Shown here piece by piece: positions 1-7,972 of a DNA stretch of 41,924 nucleotides. Numbering within the stretch: the first letter of the stretch is position 1; each line of letters begins with the position of its first letter. Source of the DNA: Bacillota bacterium (GTDB lineage: Bacteria; Vulcanimicrobiota; SpSt-956; JAKJGF01); contig JAKJGF010000011.1 of NCBI GenBank assembly GCA_022704525.1, positions 1-41,924 on the forward strand, read 5' to 3'. The position numbers were made by a program, and so were the translations under genes. The notes under the pieces were generated by a model. That model searched no databases, was not told the DNA's origin, and saw only the letters and a list, made by a program, of their open reading frames with translations.

Positions 1-407
1 ATTTGCCCAAGTTTTATCAGTTTAAATGTTTCATTTTCTATTTTAAATAGTTCTTCATGAATTTTTTCAGTTTCCCTGATTTTATCATTACTTGAACCGG
101 AAGAGAGCTTTATAAATTCTTCTATTGCTTTATCATACTCGGGTTTATAACTTCTATATTTTTCTTCCCAGTTTAGATCACCTGTTATGACACCCATAAG
201 GGTAGAAGTAGTGAACATTTCATTCAGATAATTAATTATACCTCCAAGTTCCTGTAATCGCAGTTCTTCATCTGTAATCTGAGAAAAAGCGATATAATCA
301 TTCCAGGTATATGATATATTTACAGATATTAGAATAAGAGTCATAATTATTCCCAGAAGAAGAAGGTTATCTTGGAGGATTTTTTTTATTTTTTGCATAA
401 ATATCAT
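1..407 (-). CDS. Membrane sensor protein, N-terminal part only
   Basis: An open frame runs off the left edge, so only about 135 N-terminal residues are visible. They show a short basic start, one membrane segment (DNLLLLGIIMTLILISVNIS) and then an extracytoplasmic, helix-rich stretch containing GDLNWEEKY, RSYKPEYDKAIEEF and a long acidic/basic helix. This is the usual look of the four-helix-bundle sensor region found at the N-terminus of membrane histidine kinases, GGDEF proteins and chemoreceptors; the output domain lies outside the window. I place the start at the ATG at 407 because AAAGG lies 5 bases upstream; an in-frame ATG at 398 is the alternative. It is divergent from the HD-GYP gene, with about 220 bp between them. 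The coding call is firm, the exact class is not. Confidence 0.72.
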   Translation of the reverse strand, partial: MIFMQKIKKILQDNLLLLGIIMTLILISVNISYTWNDYIAFSQITDEELRLQELGGIINYLNEMFTTSTLMGVITGDLNWEEKYRSYKPEYDKAIEEFIKLSSGSSNDKIRETEKIHEELFKIENETFKLIKLGQ

Positions 408-631
408 CTGCACCTTTAGCTTTCATTAATAGATGAATTTTATGGATATGGGTTCACACATAAAAGCCTGTAATATAAAAATTTTGCTGAATTTAACGGT
501 TAATTATAATATAGGTCTCTGAAATTTACAATACTTATTTTTAGAGTGTTACCTCTATAATAGTTGTAGTTTATTTTTTATAATGTTATAATTTCTATAA
601 TTATTATATGATTTTTTCAGGAATTAATATA

Positions 632-2125
632 ATGTTTAAAAGCTTCAGAATAAAGTTATTTATAGTATTTCTTATAACTACACTTTTTGTATCTGGAGTA
701 TCTATATATTTCGTCTACCTTATAGCACTGAACTCTCAGCTTATTGGCCTGAAGAAAACTGTTGTCGGTATAGCTTCGACAACTGTATTGATGATAGAAC
801 CGGAAGAATTCAGACAGATTGATCCCGATAATCCTGTGCTATCAGAATCATTTATAAAAATTAATAATTTACTTCATGATGTTTTAATAAATAATCCTGA
901 TATAAGATTTGCCTATACATTAATTGGTACGAAGGACCCCAATATATGTAAATTTGTAGCCGATGCCAATTACTTTGGCAGGACTGTTATGAGTGAAGAG
1001 GATATAAAAGATATAAATTATTACGTACATAATATTCCCGAACTCAGAGAAAAGATAGCCTTTTCCCAGCCAGTAGCAACAAAATCTCTTTATAAGGATA
1101 AATGGGGTGTCCAGATTTCAGGTTATGCTCCCATAAAAGATAAAGTTGGCAATACACTGGGTGTAGTATGTATAGATCTTTCAGCAGAGAAAATAGCTTC
1201 CTTTCAAAAATATGTTACCATCTGGACTGTTGTAATTTTTATTCTGGATCTTATTATTTCTCTTATTCTGAGTATAATTATTTCTTCTAAGGTAAGTTTA
1301 CCTATACTTAAGATAATCGAACATACAAAGGTAATTTCCGAGGGTAATTTTAAATCTAAAATAGAGATACAAACCAAAGATGAGATAAAAGAACTGGCAG
1401 ATGCCGTTAATCAGATGATAGATAAACTTGACTATATGTTTCTGGATCTTACAAAAACTCAATCAGAACTTAAACTTACCAATCTTGACGCAATTAACAG
1501 ACTTGCCCTTGCTTCTGAATATAAAGATGATGCTACATATCAGCACTTAAACAGAGTGACTGCCTTTTCCCGTGTGATTGCTGAAGCTTACGGACTTCCA
1601 GAAGAGGACGTAAGTATTATAGAACTGGTTTCACCTCTTCATGATCTGGGGAAAATCGGTATACCTGACAATATTTTACTTAAACCGGGAAGATTAACAG
1701 ATGAAGAATATGAAGTAATAAAGGATCATCCTATAATAGGTTATAATATACTTAAGGAATCACTGTCTCCATATCTTAAAAAAGCAGCAATAATATGTCT
1801 CACCCATCATGAATATTTCGATGGCACCGGTTATCCCTATGGTACTAAAGGCGAAGACATACATATTTATGGTAGAATTGTTGCTTTAGCCGATGTATTT
1901 GATGCTTTAACCTCAAAGCGCCCCTATAAAGAACCCATGTCTTTAGAAGAAACAGTGGAGATAATAAAAAAGAAAAGAGGCATACAATTTGATCCGAAAG
2001 TAGTGGATGCCTTTTTAAGCTGTCTTGATGAAATTAAAAAGTACAAGAAATTTTATGAGGATAATCCTGTTAAGGTTAAACGTGAGATGGAAAATGAGAT
2101 GGTAGACAGGGTTGTAGAAGAGTGA
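632..2125 (+). CDS. Membrane HD-GYP domain phosphodiesterase (cyclic di-GMP type)
   Basis: The product is a 497-aa inner-membrane signalling protein predicted to hydrolyse cyclic di-GMP. Order of parts: membrane segment near residues 7-30, an extracytoplasmic sensor of about 160 residues (single Cache-like, by appearance), a second membrane segment near 195-220, a HAMP linker near 220-275, then an HD-GYP domain near 290-470. HDLGKIGIPDN (HD at 337-338) and HHEYFDGTGYP (392-402) carry the metal-binding and GYP signatures intact, so it should be catalytically competent. I use the ATG at 632, which has AGGA nine bases upstream, rather than the upstream ATG at 608, which has no ribosome binding site. 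Its last codon and stop run into a heptamer repeat. No GGDEF partner is visible; the divergent sensor could be one. Confidence 0.93.
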   Translation: MFKSFRIKLFIVFLITTLFVSGVSIYFVYLIALNSQLIGLKKTVVGIASTTVLMIEPEEFRQIDPDNPVLSESFIKINNLLHDVLINNPDIRFAYTLIGTKDPNICKFVADANYFGRTVMSEEDIKDINYYVHNIPELREKIAFSQPVATKSLYKDKWGVQISGYAPIKDKVGNTLGVVCIDLSAEKIASFQKYVTIWTVVIFILDLIISLILSIIISSKVSLPILKIIEHTKVISEGNFKSKIEIQTKDEIKELADAVNQMIDKLDYMFLDLTKTQSELKLTNLDAINRLALASEYKDDATYQHLNRVTAFSRVIAEAYGLPEEDVSIIELVSPLHDLGKIGIPDNILLKPGRLTDEEYEVIKDHPIIGYNILKESLSPYLKKAAIICLTHHEYFDGTGYPYGTKGEDIHIYGRIVALADVFDALTSKRPYKEPMSLEETVEIIKKKRGIQFDPKVVDAFLSCLDEIKKYKKFYEDNPVKVKREMENEMVDRVVEE

Positions 2126-2160
2126 GAAGTGAAACTCATCTTTCACGATTTCACTCTTCC
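2120..2160. repeat. Heptamer (GTGAGAA-type) hairpin at convergent gene ends
   Basis: GTGAGAAGTGAAA faces TTTCACGATTTCACTC across a 7-base loop, giving an imperfect hairpin exactly between the converging HD-GYP gene and the permease gene. The repeat supplies the stop TGA of both genes. It may act as a bidirectional terminator. It belongs to the GTGAGAR family seen at several other places in the window. Confidence 0.6.
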
Positions 2161-4706
2161 CTTAATGCTGCAGCAGGAGACGTCCCTGCCATCTTCATAG
2201 CAGGATAAATCCCTGCCAGGATGGAGGCAGTTATTGCCAGAAAAAAAGATTGCACCAATATAGCCTGTGGGATAACCATTTCCATTGTCCATCCGAAGGA
2301 TCTACGATTTATGACAAATATTAAAACTATAGCTATTACAATTCCCAGTATAAGAGCCATGACGCCGGCAATTATACCCATTAGAGCTGTCTGTATTATA
2401 ATTATTTTCCATACCTGCCCGGGTGTAAGACCTGTTGCTCTTAAAACTGCTATTTCTCTTGCACGTTCGAGTTGCAAAGCCATTAATGCACTCAGAACTC
2501 CGATAAAGGCCACTATAATTGATAAAATTCTCAATACATCAGTAATGATAAAAGTCCTGTCAAATACCTGAAGAGTTACTTCTCTGAGTGATCTGTTTGA
2601 TTGTATTATTATTTCCTGATGAGGACCTGCAATTTCTCTTAATTTGTTTATAAGGTCATCTGTATTAACACCTTTTTTTGTATAGATAGCCAGTGATGAT
2701 ATATTACGATCATACCAGTACTTTTCATAGGTTTTTCTATTTATTACTATTATGCCTCTATCAGAGGTATAATCATAAAAGATACCGGCTATAAAAAATT
2801 TCTTTTCTCCTCTGTTTGTAAGCATAGTGATGGTTGAACCGATGCGGGAGTTGTGTAAATATGCATATGATTCCGATACTATGACGGAATCCTGTCCTTC
2901 AAAGACAGTCCAGATATTTGCAGGATTTCCTTCTTTAAAACGAAAGGATGAGTATGTTTCTTTGTCAATTGTAATGGCAATTAGCTGATTTAAACCCCTG
3001 TCTGACTCTATCATGACACCTCTATAGGTAGTTACAGATGAAATACCATCTGCTTCTGATAAAAGCTTTACCAGGTGTGGGTCAATGAGTAGATCAGAAC
3101 GACTGTAAACCAGGGCTGGAGGAGAAATATATATATCTGCTTTCAGAAAGGTTTCCATCCAGACTATTACTGCATAACGCAGACTGGCTACCATAATACC
3201 AACACTTACAGTTACAGAAAGGGCAATCATAAGAGCTGCTATGGCTACTGCAGTACGGCTCAGTGATGAAGTGATACCACTGGCTGACATACGTCCGGGG
3301 ATACCAAATAAATATCCTGTAATGGGTTTTAAGAGACCTGTGAATATCACTGTAATTATAGGGGTAAGAAGAGCAAATCCGATAGTAATGATAAACATAG
3401 AACCTATACTAAATATGAGATCTCTCTCGGAGAAAAAGATAAGACCTGTAGCACATATAAGTAATAATAAACCTGCCAGAGCTTCTAAAAGTAGTCTGCC
3501 TCGTGATCCGATTTCTATGGTGGAACGGCTTATAACTGTTCTTGGAGGTGCTGACGTTGCTTCCAGAGCAGGTAACAATGCCGCTATAAGGGTTGCACAA
3601 ATTCCCAGTCCTATAGCTTTTAATATTGTAAGATATGAAATTGTTATATTAGTTACAGAGAGGACAAAATATATATCATTTATAGCATTAGTTACGAGTG
3701 TGACCATACCTTTTCCCATAAAAATGCCGGTAACTATACCTGTAATAGTTCCACAGATGCCTATAAAGAGAGCCTCTCCAAGGATTAATCTGAAGATTTC
3801 ACCCCTCGTGACTCCAACAGCTCTGAGCATTCCAATCATTGTTCGTCTCTGCACTACGGAGAAGGTCATAGTATTGTAGATAAGAAACATACCTACTATA
3901 AGTGCCAGTGTACTTAGTGCTGTAAGGTTCAGATTAAATGCTCTTGTCATATTTGTCACTGCCTGAGAACGTGAATTTGTTGGCGTCAGTCTGTTTTCTT
4001 TTGGAAGTTCTTTTTTTATATTTTCTATGAGAATCTTCCCCTGAGGTCCTTCAGGAATAATTAGATCTATCCAGCTTATATGTCCTTTCATGGCAAGTAA
4101 TTCCTGCGCTGTTGCAATATCAGTTATAAGCATATTTTCCAGGGCTCTTCTGCTCATTTCATCTGATGGTTCTATAAGACCTATAATTAGAATTTTTTCT
4201 TTTATGCTACCTGCTCTTACTGTGAGCAGATCTCCTGTCTTAATACCTAACTGCAATGATTTATCAGTAGATATCATACCAGTATAGGGACGGCTCAAAA
4301 GGGGAAATAGATTTGTTATGGTCTTGTTTCTAAAATTATTCAGATAGGGTCGGAAAGAGGAATCTGTTAAGGGTTCTATCCCAAGAAGATGTAAAGTCTG
4401 GCCCTTATACTCAGGTAAAGCTAAGAAACCTTCAATTACCGGTGCAGATGGCCTGATTTTCTTTTTAATTCTGAGTTCTCTGTAGAGATCTTCTGAAAAT
4501 CCCCCGGGAGGACCGCTTATCTGATGAGTTGATTTGCCTGTTACAGTCTGAGTGGAAGTAATAAAAGCCTGTCTTGCACTTTCATTGGCAATATCCATGG
4601 ATATTACTACAGCTACTCCAAGAAGGATACCTAAGATAGAAAGAAAAAATTGCCAGGGATGGTCTATTATATAGCGAAGACTTGATCTGAGAAGAATTTT
4701 ACTCAT
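2151..4706 (-). CDS. ABC transporter permease, double FtsX/MacB type
   Basis: An 851-aa integral membrane protein with two FtsX permease modules. A membrane segment near residues 16-36 is followed by a MacB-like extracytoplasmic core, an FtsX module near 260-385 (ending in LLPALEATSAPP), central membrane segments near 400-510, a second extracytoplasmic core, and a C-terminal FtsX module near 720-848 with the typical ending GIYPAMKMAGTSPAAALREE. This is the architecture of large exporters of the LolCDE/MacB/YbbP class, which extract or push substrates from the membrane rather than import them. The start has GAGGG six bases upstream. Its ATPase lies upstream on the same strand, separated by about 440 bp that hold a decayed small gene. 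Substrate unknown. Confidence 0.9.
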   Translation of the reverse strand: MSKILLRSSLRYIIDHPWQFFLSILGILLGVAVVISMDIANESARQAFITSTQTVTGKSTHQISGPPGGFSEDLYRELRIKKKIRPSAPVIEGFLALPEYKGQTLHLLGIEPLTDSSFRPYLNNFRNKTITNLFPLLSRPYTGMISTDKSLQLGIKTGDLLTVRAGSIKEKILIIGLIEPSDEMSRRALENMLITDIATAQELLAMKGHISWIDLIIPEGPQGKILIENIKKELPKENRLTPTNSRSQAVTNMTRAFNLNLTALSTLALIVGMFLIYNTMTFSVVQRRTMIGMLRAVGVTRGEIFRLILGEALFIGICGTITGIVTGIFMGKGMVTLVTNAINDIYFVLSVTNITISYLTILKAIGLGICATLIAALLPALEATSAPPRTVISRSTIEIGSRGRLLLEALAGLLLLICATGLIFFSERDLIFSIGSMFIITIGFALLTPIITVIFTGLLKPITGYLFGIPGRMSASGITSSLSRTAVAIAALMIALSVTVSVGIMVASLRYAVIVWMETFLKADIYISPPALVYSRSDLLIDPHLVKLLSEADGISSVTTYRGVMIESDRGLNQLIAITIDKETYSSFRFKEGNPANIWTVFEGQDSVIVSESYAYLHNSRIGSTITMLTNRGEKKFFIAGIFYDYTSDRGIIVINRKTYEKYWYDRNISSLAIYTKKGVNTDDLINKLREIAGPHQEIIIQSNRSLREVTLQVFDRTFIITDVLRILSIIVAFIGVLSALMALQLERAREIAVLRATGLTPGQVWKIIIIQTALMGIIAGVMALILGIVIAIVLIFVINRRSFGWTMEMVIPQAILVQSFFLAITASILAGIYPAMKMAGTSPAAALREE

Positions 4707-4752
4707 TTATTTCCCTCAGCGTTTTTCTATTAACTTTTCGTTTTGGGTAGTC

Positions 4753-4907
4753 CTAAAGAGGTGAACTATAATTGTATCGCACAGGAGTTGGTTCTTCTAA
4801 ATCTTCTAATCTATCTTCAAGTTCTCGTTGTGTAGCAGATATTTTATCTAATTTATCTTTTTCAATTCATCTATTATTAAATCTAGTTTTTCTTCTGATA
4901 TTTTCAT
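4753..4907 (-). pseudogene. Small coiled-coil protein gene with a -1 frame break
   Basis: A small gene of about 51 codons starts at the ATG at 4907 (GGAG just upstream). It reads MKISEEKLDLIIDELKK, then stops in frame. Shifting back one base at the run GAAAAAG lets it continue DKLDKISATQRELEDRLEDL to a stop at 4753. Both halves are acidic, heptad-like helix sequence and clearly belong together. The break may be a lost A in an A-run (pseudogene or assembly error) or a programmed -1 shift, because G-AAA-AAG is a slippery heptamer. It sits between the ABC ATPase and permease genes. No family recognised. Confidence 0.55.
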
Positions 4908-5034
4908 CAACTCCTCAATATATTATAACATAAACAAAATTTTAGTAAAGAATTAAACCTGAAAGGAAAATGATTATGGAAAATACAAGTTTAATCAGGA
5001 GTTATGCATTTTGAAAATTAAAAAGAGAAGGCTT

Positions 5035-5070
5035 CAGAATACAGGATACAGGATTCACTTCTGACTCCTG
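5035..5070. repeat. ACAGGAT-type heptamer repeat hairpin
   Basis: ATACAGG repeats twice at seven-base spacing and is followed by TTCTGACTCCTG, which can fold back on it. The form is like the cyanobacterial short tandemly repeated heptamers. The rest of the 4908-5149 space shows nothing I recognise. Confidence 0.5.
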
Positions 5071-5149
5071 TTTAATGATGTGATACCGAATTTTAGGTCA
5101 AAAAGAAAGTAAAATTCCTTTTAGGAGAAACTCTGGGAGAGATTGAAAC

Positions 5150-5872
5150 TTATAATCGATAGCAATTACCTTTACCGTCCATAGCGAAAATTACTATTCT
5201 ATCTTTCAGGCGACTTGAACATACCATTTCTTTGCTGTGTGTGGCCATAATTATTGTTTTACCTGATTTTCTGGTAAGATTATCGAGTATGTTAAGAATC
5301 TGTTCACCTGTTTCAATATCCAGATTTCCCGTGGGTTCATCTGCAAGTATTAATATTGGATCATGAGATAATGCTCTGGCAATAGCTATCCTCTGCTGTT
5401 CCCCTCCTGAAAGCTGATCAGGGTAACTTTTTTTGCGATCAGAAAGACCTAATTGTTCCAGAATAGCCAGAACTTCTTTTATTTTTTTCTGATTTATAAG
5501 ACCATTTAATTCCAGAGGCAGCAGTAGATTTTCTTCTACTGTAAGAGTAGGTATAAGGTTGAAAAATTGAAATATAAAACCTATATTTTTTCTCCTGAAA
5601 AGAGTTCTTTTATGTTCGGAAAGGTTTGTAATCTCTATATCATTTATAAAGACACTTCCAGATGTGGGAATATCTATCCCACATAACAGGTTTAACAGAG
5701 TAGATTTGCCGGAACCGCTTCGACCTAGAAGCACTATTATTTCACCCTGATTTATACCTATAGAGATATCTTTCAGGACAACTCGTTCTTTATCACCTTC
5801 GGGATAGATTTTTGTGAGATTCTGTAATTTTATAAAGGAATTTTTTTCTGAACCTTTTGGATTAGTTGACAT
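5150..5872 (-). CDS. ABC transporter ATP-binding protein, LolD/MacB type
   Basis: A 240-aa ATPase that should power the FtsX-type permease encoded downstream. All nucleotide-binding motifs are intact: Walker A GRSGSGKST, Q-loop FIFQFFNLIPTLTVEENLLLP (the LolD/MacB-like form, quoted in part), signature LSGGEQQRIAIARAL, Walker B ILILADEPTGNLD and the switch histidine in MATHS. I take the ATG at 5872, which has AGGTG directly upstream, over a GTG at 5890 that lacks a ribosome binding site. The gene is separated from its permease by a small decayed gene and a heptamer repeat, so the two may have been one operon before insertions. A MITE fragment lies 66 bp upstream. Confidence 0.92.
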   Translation of the reverse strand: MSTNPKGSEKNSFIKLQNLTKIYPEGDKERVVLKDISIGINQGEIIVLLGRSGSGKSTLLNLLCGIDIPTSGSVFINDIEITNLSEHKRTLFRRKNIGFIFQFFNLIPTLTVEENLLLPLELNGLINQKKIKEVLAILEQLGLSDRKKSYPDQLSGGEQQRIAIARALSHDPILILADEPTGNLDIETGEQILNILDNLTRKSGKTIIMATHSKEMVCSSRLKDRIVIFAMDGKGNCYRL

Positions 5873-5938
5873 AATCACCTGAAAATTCACAATAAGATTA
5901 TTACTCTAAAGGTTTCTTGTTTTTTTTTTTATTTTCTT

Positions 5939-6080
5939 AGTACCGCAACAGGCAAGTTGGTATCCATCTCACAAGTCTGTCTCTGTCCGGGCTCTTACGC
6001 AAAATCTATGATTCTGTTACAATGAAATCTGTTATTACAGAATATACAGTTTTGTATTTATTTAAGTTATAACTTTCTCC
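5939..6080. mobile_element. MITE family A, copy 1 (left half only)
   Basis: This segment matches the first about 140 bp of the two full copies at 11764-11987 and 14371-14603 with few mismatches, beginning with the terminal AGTACCGCAACAGG and passing through CTGTCCGGGCTCTTACGC. The right half, including the matching inverted terminus, is absent; the match ends at CTTTCTCC. It carries no reading frame of its own. Confidence 0.85.
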
Positions 6081-6101
6081 ATAAATTTAAACTAAATAAA
6101 A

Positions 6102-6150
6102 CAATAGGCAATGGGCAATTTTCTATATCTCTTGCCTACTGCCTCTTGAC
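6102..6150. repeat. AATAGGC-type heptamer repeat hairpin
   Basis: AGGCAATGGGCAA (6106-6118) and TTGCCTACTGCCT (6132-6144) are inverted with two mismatches across a 13-base loop, each arm being roughly two heptamers. It lies just past the end of the small lysine-rich gene and could serve as its terminator. Confidence 0.55.
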
Positions 6151-6173
6151 TGGGATAATTTATTGTCAAAAAC

Positions 6174-6323
6174 TTATTTCTTCTTTTTCTTTTCTTTTTT
6201 CTCTTCCTTATCATCTCTTACTATGGGTGGATCAGGATTTAAAGCATTCCATTCTCCGAGGAAATTAAACTTCTCGTAGTCTTTATCTTTATTCTTATCG
6301 TCTTTTTTCTTATCTTTTTTCAT
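6174..6323 (-). CDS. Small lysine-rich protein (49 aa)
   Basis: This short frame starts 4 bases after the stop of the glycine-rich gene on the same strand, with AAAGGA eight bases before its ATG, so it looks co-translated. The product is MKKDKKKDDKNKDKDYEKF, then NFLGEWNALNPDPPIVRDD, then a run of Lys and Glu. Both ends are almost wholly charged; only the middle could fold. No family recognised. Its tight coupling to the glycine-rich gene suggests a partner, for example binding acidic lipid or nucleic acid through the lysine tails, but that is inference. Confidence 0.6.
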   Translation of the reverse strand: MKKDKKKDDKNKDKDYEKFNFLGEWNALNPDPPIVRDDKEEKKEKKKKK

Positions 6324-6327
6324 AATC

Positions 6328-6918
6328 TCATTCCTTTACTTCCTGTGAAACAGGAGTATTTTCTCCCTGGGATGTGTTGTCTTTGATCCAGTTTATAAAT
6401 TTTTTCCCATATTCCACAGTTTTATCTGCAGTTTTTCCACTCAGTTCTGCTCCCTTCCTGGCACCTTTATAAGCTCCCTTTAATCCTCCCTTTATACTGG
6501 CATAACCTCCGTCAATCATTCCGGGAACAGCGCCAAAAAGGGTTGAACCTACTATGGGCCCTGCCACCAGTCCCATCACGATTCCTGCAGGTCCACCTGT
6601 GAGACCTGCAATTGGACCTAAAACCAGACCGGTTATTGCTCCGGCTGTACGAAGTACTTTTGTCATTCCCGGGCTGAAATCAGGTTTAATGTCTGATGTG
6701 GCAGCACCGTGAATACTTCCTGTTACTGCTCCTGGTACTATTCCGAGAGTTCCTCCTGCTAATTTTGCAAGTCCCCGGAAAGTCTTATGTACCCATCCTG
6801 CTTCGTCTTTTGGTGTTCCTATTTCTACTTTATCTTTAACTTCTAAATTATCTTTTTCAGGTTTTGCTATTTTTGTTTCATTAATATTAGTAGATGTCAT
6901 TGAGGAAGTTATCTTCAT
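6328..6918 (-). CDS. Glycine-zipper hydrophobic protein with C11-type N-terminal tag
   Basis: A 196-aa protein without a Sec signal peptide. Residues 1-40 are polar and include AKPEKD and DKVEIGTPKDEAG, which match the N-terminal tags of the four C11 proteases in this window (KPKE, then DQVQLG-like). Residues about 50-155 are rich in Gly, Ala and Pro with G-x3-G spacing (TGLVLGPIAGLTGGPAGIVM, GLVAGPIVGSTLFGAVPGMI), the look of a glycine-zipper membrane-inserting segment. The C-terminus is charged (KFINWIKDNTSQGEN). A GGGGG-type ribosome binding site (AAAGGGGGAC) precedes the ATG. Upstream lies an inverted copy of the box found before the C11 genes. It may be a membrane-acting or pore-type substrate or partner of those proteases; this is inference from shared tag and box. 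Confidence 0.75.
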   Translation of the reverse strand: MKITSSMTSTNINETKIAKPEKDNLEVKDKVEIGTPKDEAGWVHKTFRGLAKLAGGTLGIVPGAVTGSIHGAATSDIKPDFSPGMTKVLRTAGAITGLVLGPIAGLTGGPAGIVMGLVAGPIVGSTLFGAVPGMIDGGYASIKGGLKGAYKGARKGAELSGKTADKTVEYGKKFINWIKDNTSQGENTPVSQEVKE

Positions 6919-7001
6919 AAAAAGTCCCCCTTTAAATATTTAATTTATTTTTATTTTAACCTATTAAATTCCCTGTGGCAAGATAGAATAATTAATAATA
7001 T

Positions 7002-7019
7002 GTTAACTTTTTGTAAATA
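7002..7019. promoter_or_regulatory. C11-regulon box, inverted copy upstream of the glycine-rich gene
   Basis: GTTAACTTTTTGTAAATA matches the box GTTAACANNTTTGTAACA found upstream of the C11 genes, but points away from the gene it would control (at 6918, minus strand), about 85 bp from its start. Weaker than the four well-spaced copies. Confidence 0.45.
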
Positions 7020-7070
7020 ATTTATTAAAGATTGTAACAGACTTTTCTATGGATTTAAAAATCTATAGTT

Positions 7071-7110
7071 TATAAAATAGGGTTGTTCTCCCCTGCAACC
7101 CTATTTTATA
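7071..7110 (-). terminator. Hairpin terminator of the nitroreductase gene
   Basis: TATAAAATAGGGTTG (7071-7085) and its exact complement CAACCCTATTTTATA (7096-7110) form a perfect 15-bp stem with a 10-base loop. It overlaps the nitroreductase stop codon. T-rich sequence follows on the minus strand. Confidence 0.75.
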
Positions 7111-7852
7111 TTTTTCCTACAGGAGCAAGATAAACGGTAAATTCATCTTTCCCATCAACACCTAAAATAGCATCCATTTTACTCTGAAGATAGGCACCTA
7201 TGGCACAGGTACCTGCACCTATGGATTCAGAAGCAAGATAAAGATTCTGACATATATGACCTGCATCTAAAAGAATTATCTTACTGGAAAGAACATGGTA
7301 ACGCCATTCCGTTCTGTAGGGAATCACAGTCCAGATAAATGTAACAGCACAATCACCTGCAAAGTTTTGCCCCATACATGCATCATTAATCTTTTCATTC
7401 ATTTTTTCATCTTCATATAGAAAACATAATTTATGCTCCAGTGGTAAATATCTGTAAAGACCTTTATTAATTCCTGATATCCGATTTATGAAAAGATATG
7501 TTTCAAAGGGATGGCGGGCGCCGGCAGAAGGAACAGTCTTTAATGCTGCTGCACTGCTCAGGACTTCCTTTACCCCCTGTGTGGCCCATAGTAAAAAAGA
7601 AAGTTCTTCAAGTGTAAGGGGTATTTCTTCAAATTGTCTTCTGCTTCTCCTTTTATTTATAACATTTATCAGGGGCATTTTCCCAATGGTAATTAATTCC
7701 GGAGGAATCAGTTCTATTAATATTGCATTTTCAGAACAGGGTTTTTCCATAAGAGGAGGGGGAAATTTTTTACTCTGATCTGATTGAATATACAAAGCTT
7801 CTTCTCTTAAATCATTCCTCAGGAATTTACGATGTGTTTCAATTAAATCCAT
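7106..7852 (-). CDS. SagB/ThcOx-like nitroreductase family oxidoreductase
   Basis: A 248-aa FMN-type oxidoreductase. Family features: RRSRRQFEEIPLTLEELSFL near residue 68, the flavin-side stretch TVPSAGARHPFETYLFI near 107, GLYRYLPLEHKL, and the C-terminal LDAGHICQNLYLASESIGAG followed by GAYLQSKMDAILGVDG. These are typical of SagB-type nitroreductases, which include thiazoline/oxazoline dehydrogenases but also many stand-alone enzymes. No cyclodehydratase (SagC/D) or peptide precursor lies nearby, so I do not assign a role in peptide modification. AAGGAG sits eight bases before the ATG. It ends in a perfect hairpin terminator and starts next to a heptamer repeat. Confidence 0.85.
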   Translation of the reverse strand: MDLIETHRKFLRNDLREEALYIQSDQSKKFPPPLMEKPCSENAILIELIPPELITIGKMPLINVINKRRSRRQFEEIPLTLEELSFLLWATQGVKEVLSSAAALKTVPSAGARHPFETYLFINRISGINKGLYRYLPLEHKLCFLYEDEKMNEKINDACMGQNFAGDCAVTFIWTVIPYRTEWRYHVLSSKIILLDAGHICQNLYLASESIGAGTCAIGAYLQSKMDAILGVDGKDEFTVYLAPVGKI

Positions 7853-7868
7853 AAGTTCAACTCCTTAA

Positions 7869-7972
7869 ATGGTGAGAGGTGAGATATTAATCTCTCATGA
7901 ATATACAGTAATGTACGTAATCTTTTCACTTTTCCCCTTTCACTTCGTCTCACGTCTCACGTCTCACGTCTT
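7869..7972. repeat. GTGAGAG/TCTCACG heptamer array
   Basis: GGTGAGAGGTGAGA begins the block, and three seven-base TCTCACG units preceded by TTTCACTT close it, in inverse orientation. The right arm overlaps the 3' end of the xdhD-like gene. It fills the space between the nitroreductase gene start and the xdhD end. Confidence 0.65.

Noticed and set aside
3241..3879. 212-codon plus-strand frame antisense to the permease gene
   Set aside because: Shadow of a well-supported gene; composition is reverse-complement membrane protein and there is no ribosome binding site.
6174..7852. Azole-forming peptide (SagB-type) biosynthetic cluster
   Set aside because: Only the nitroreductase is suggestive; there is no cyclodehydratase or precursor peptide, and the small lysine-rich protein lacks Cys and has no Ser/Thr-rich core.
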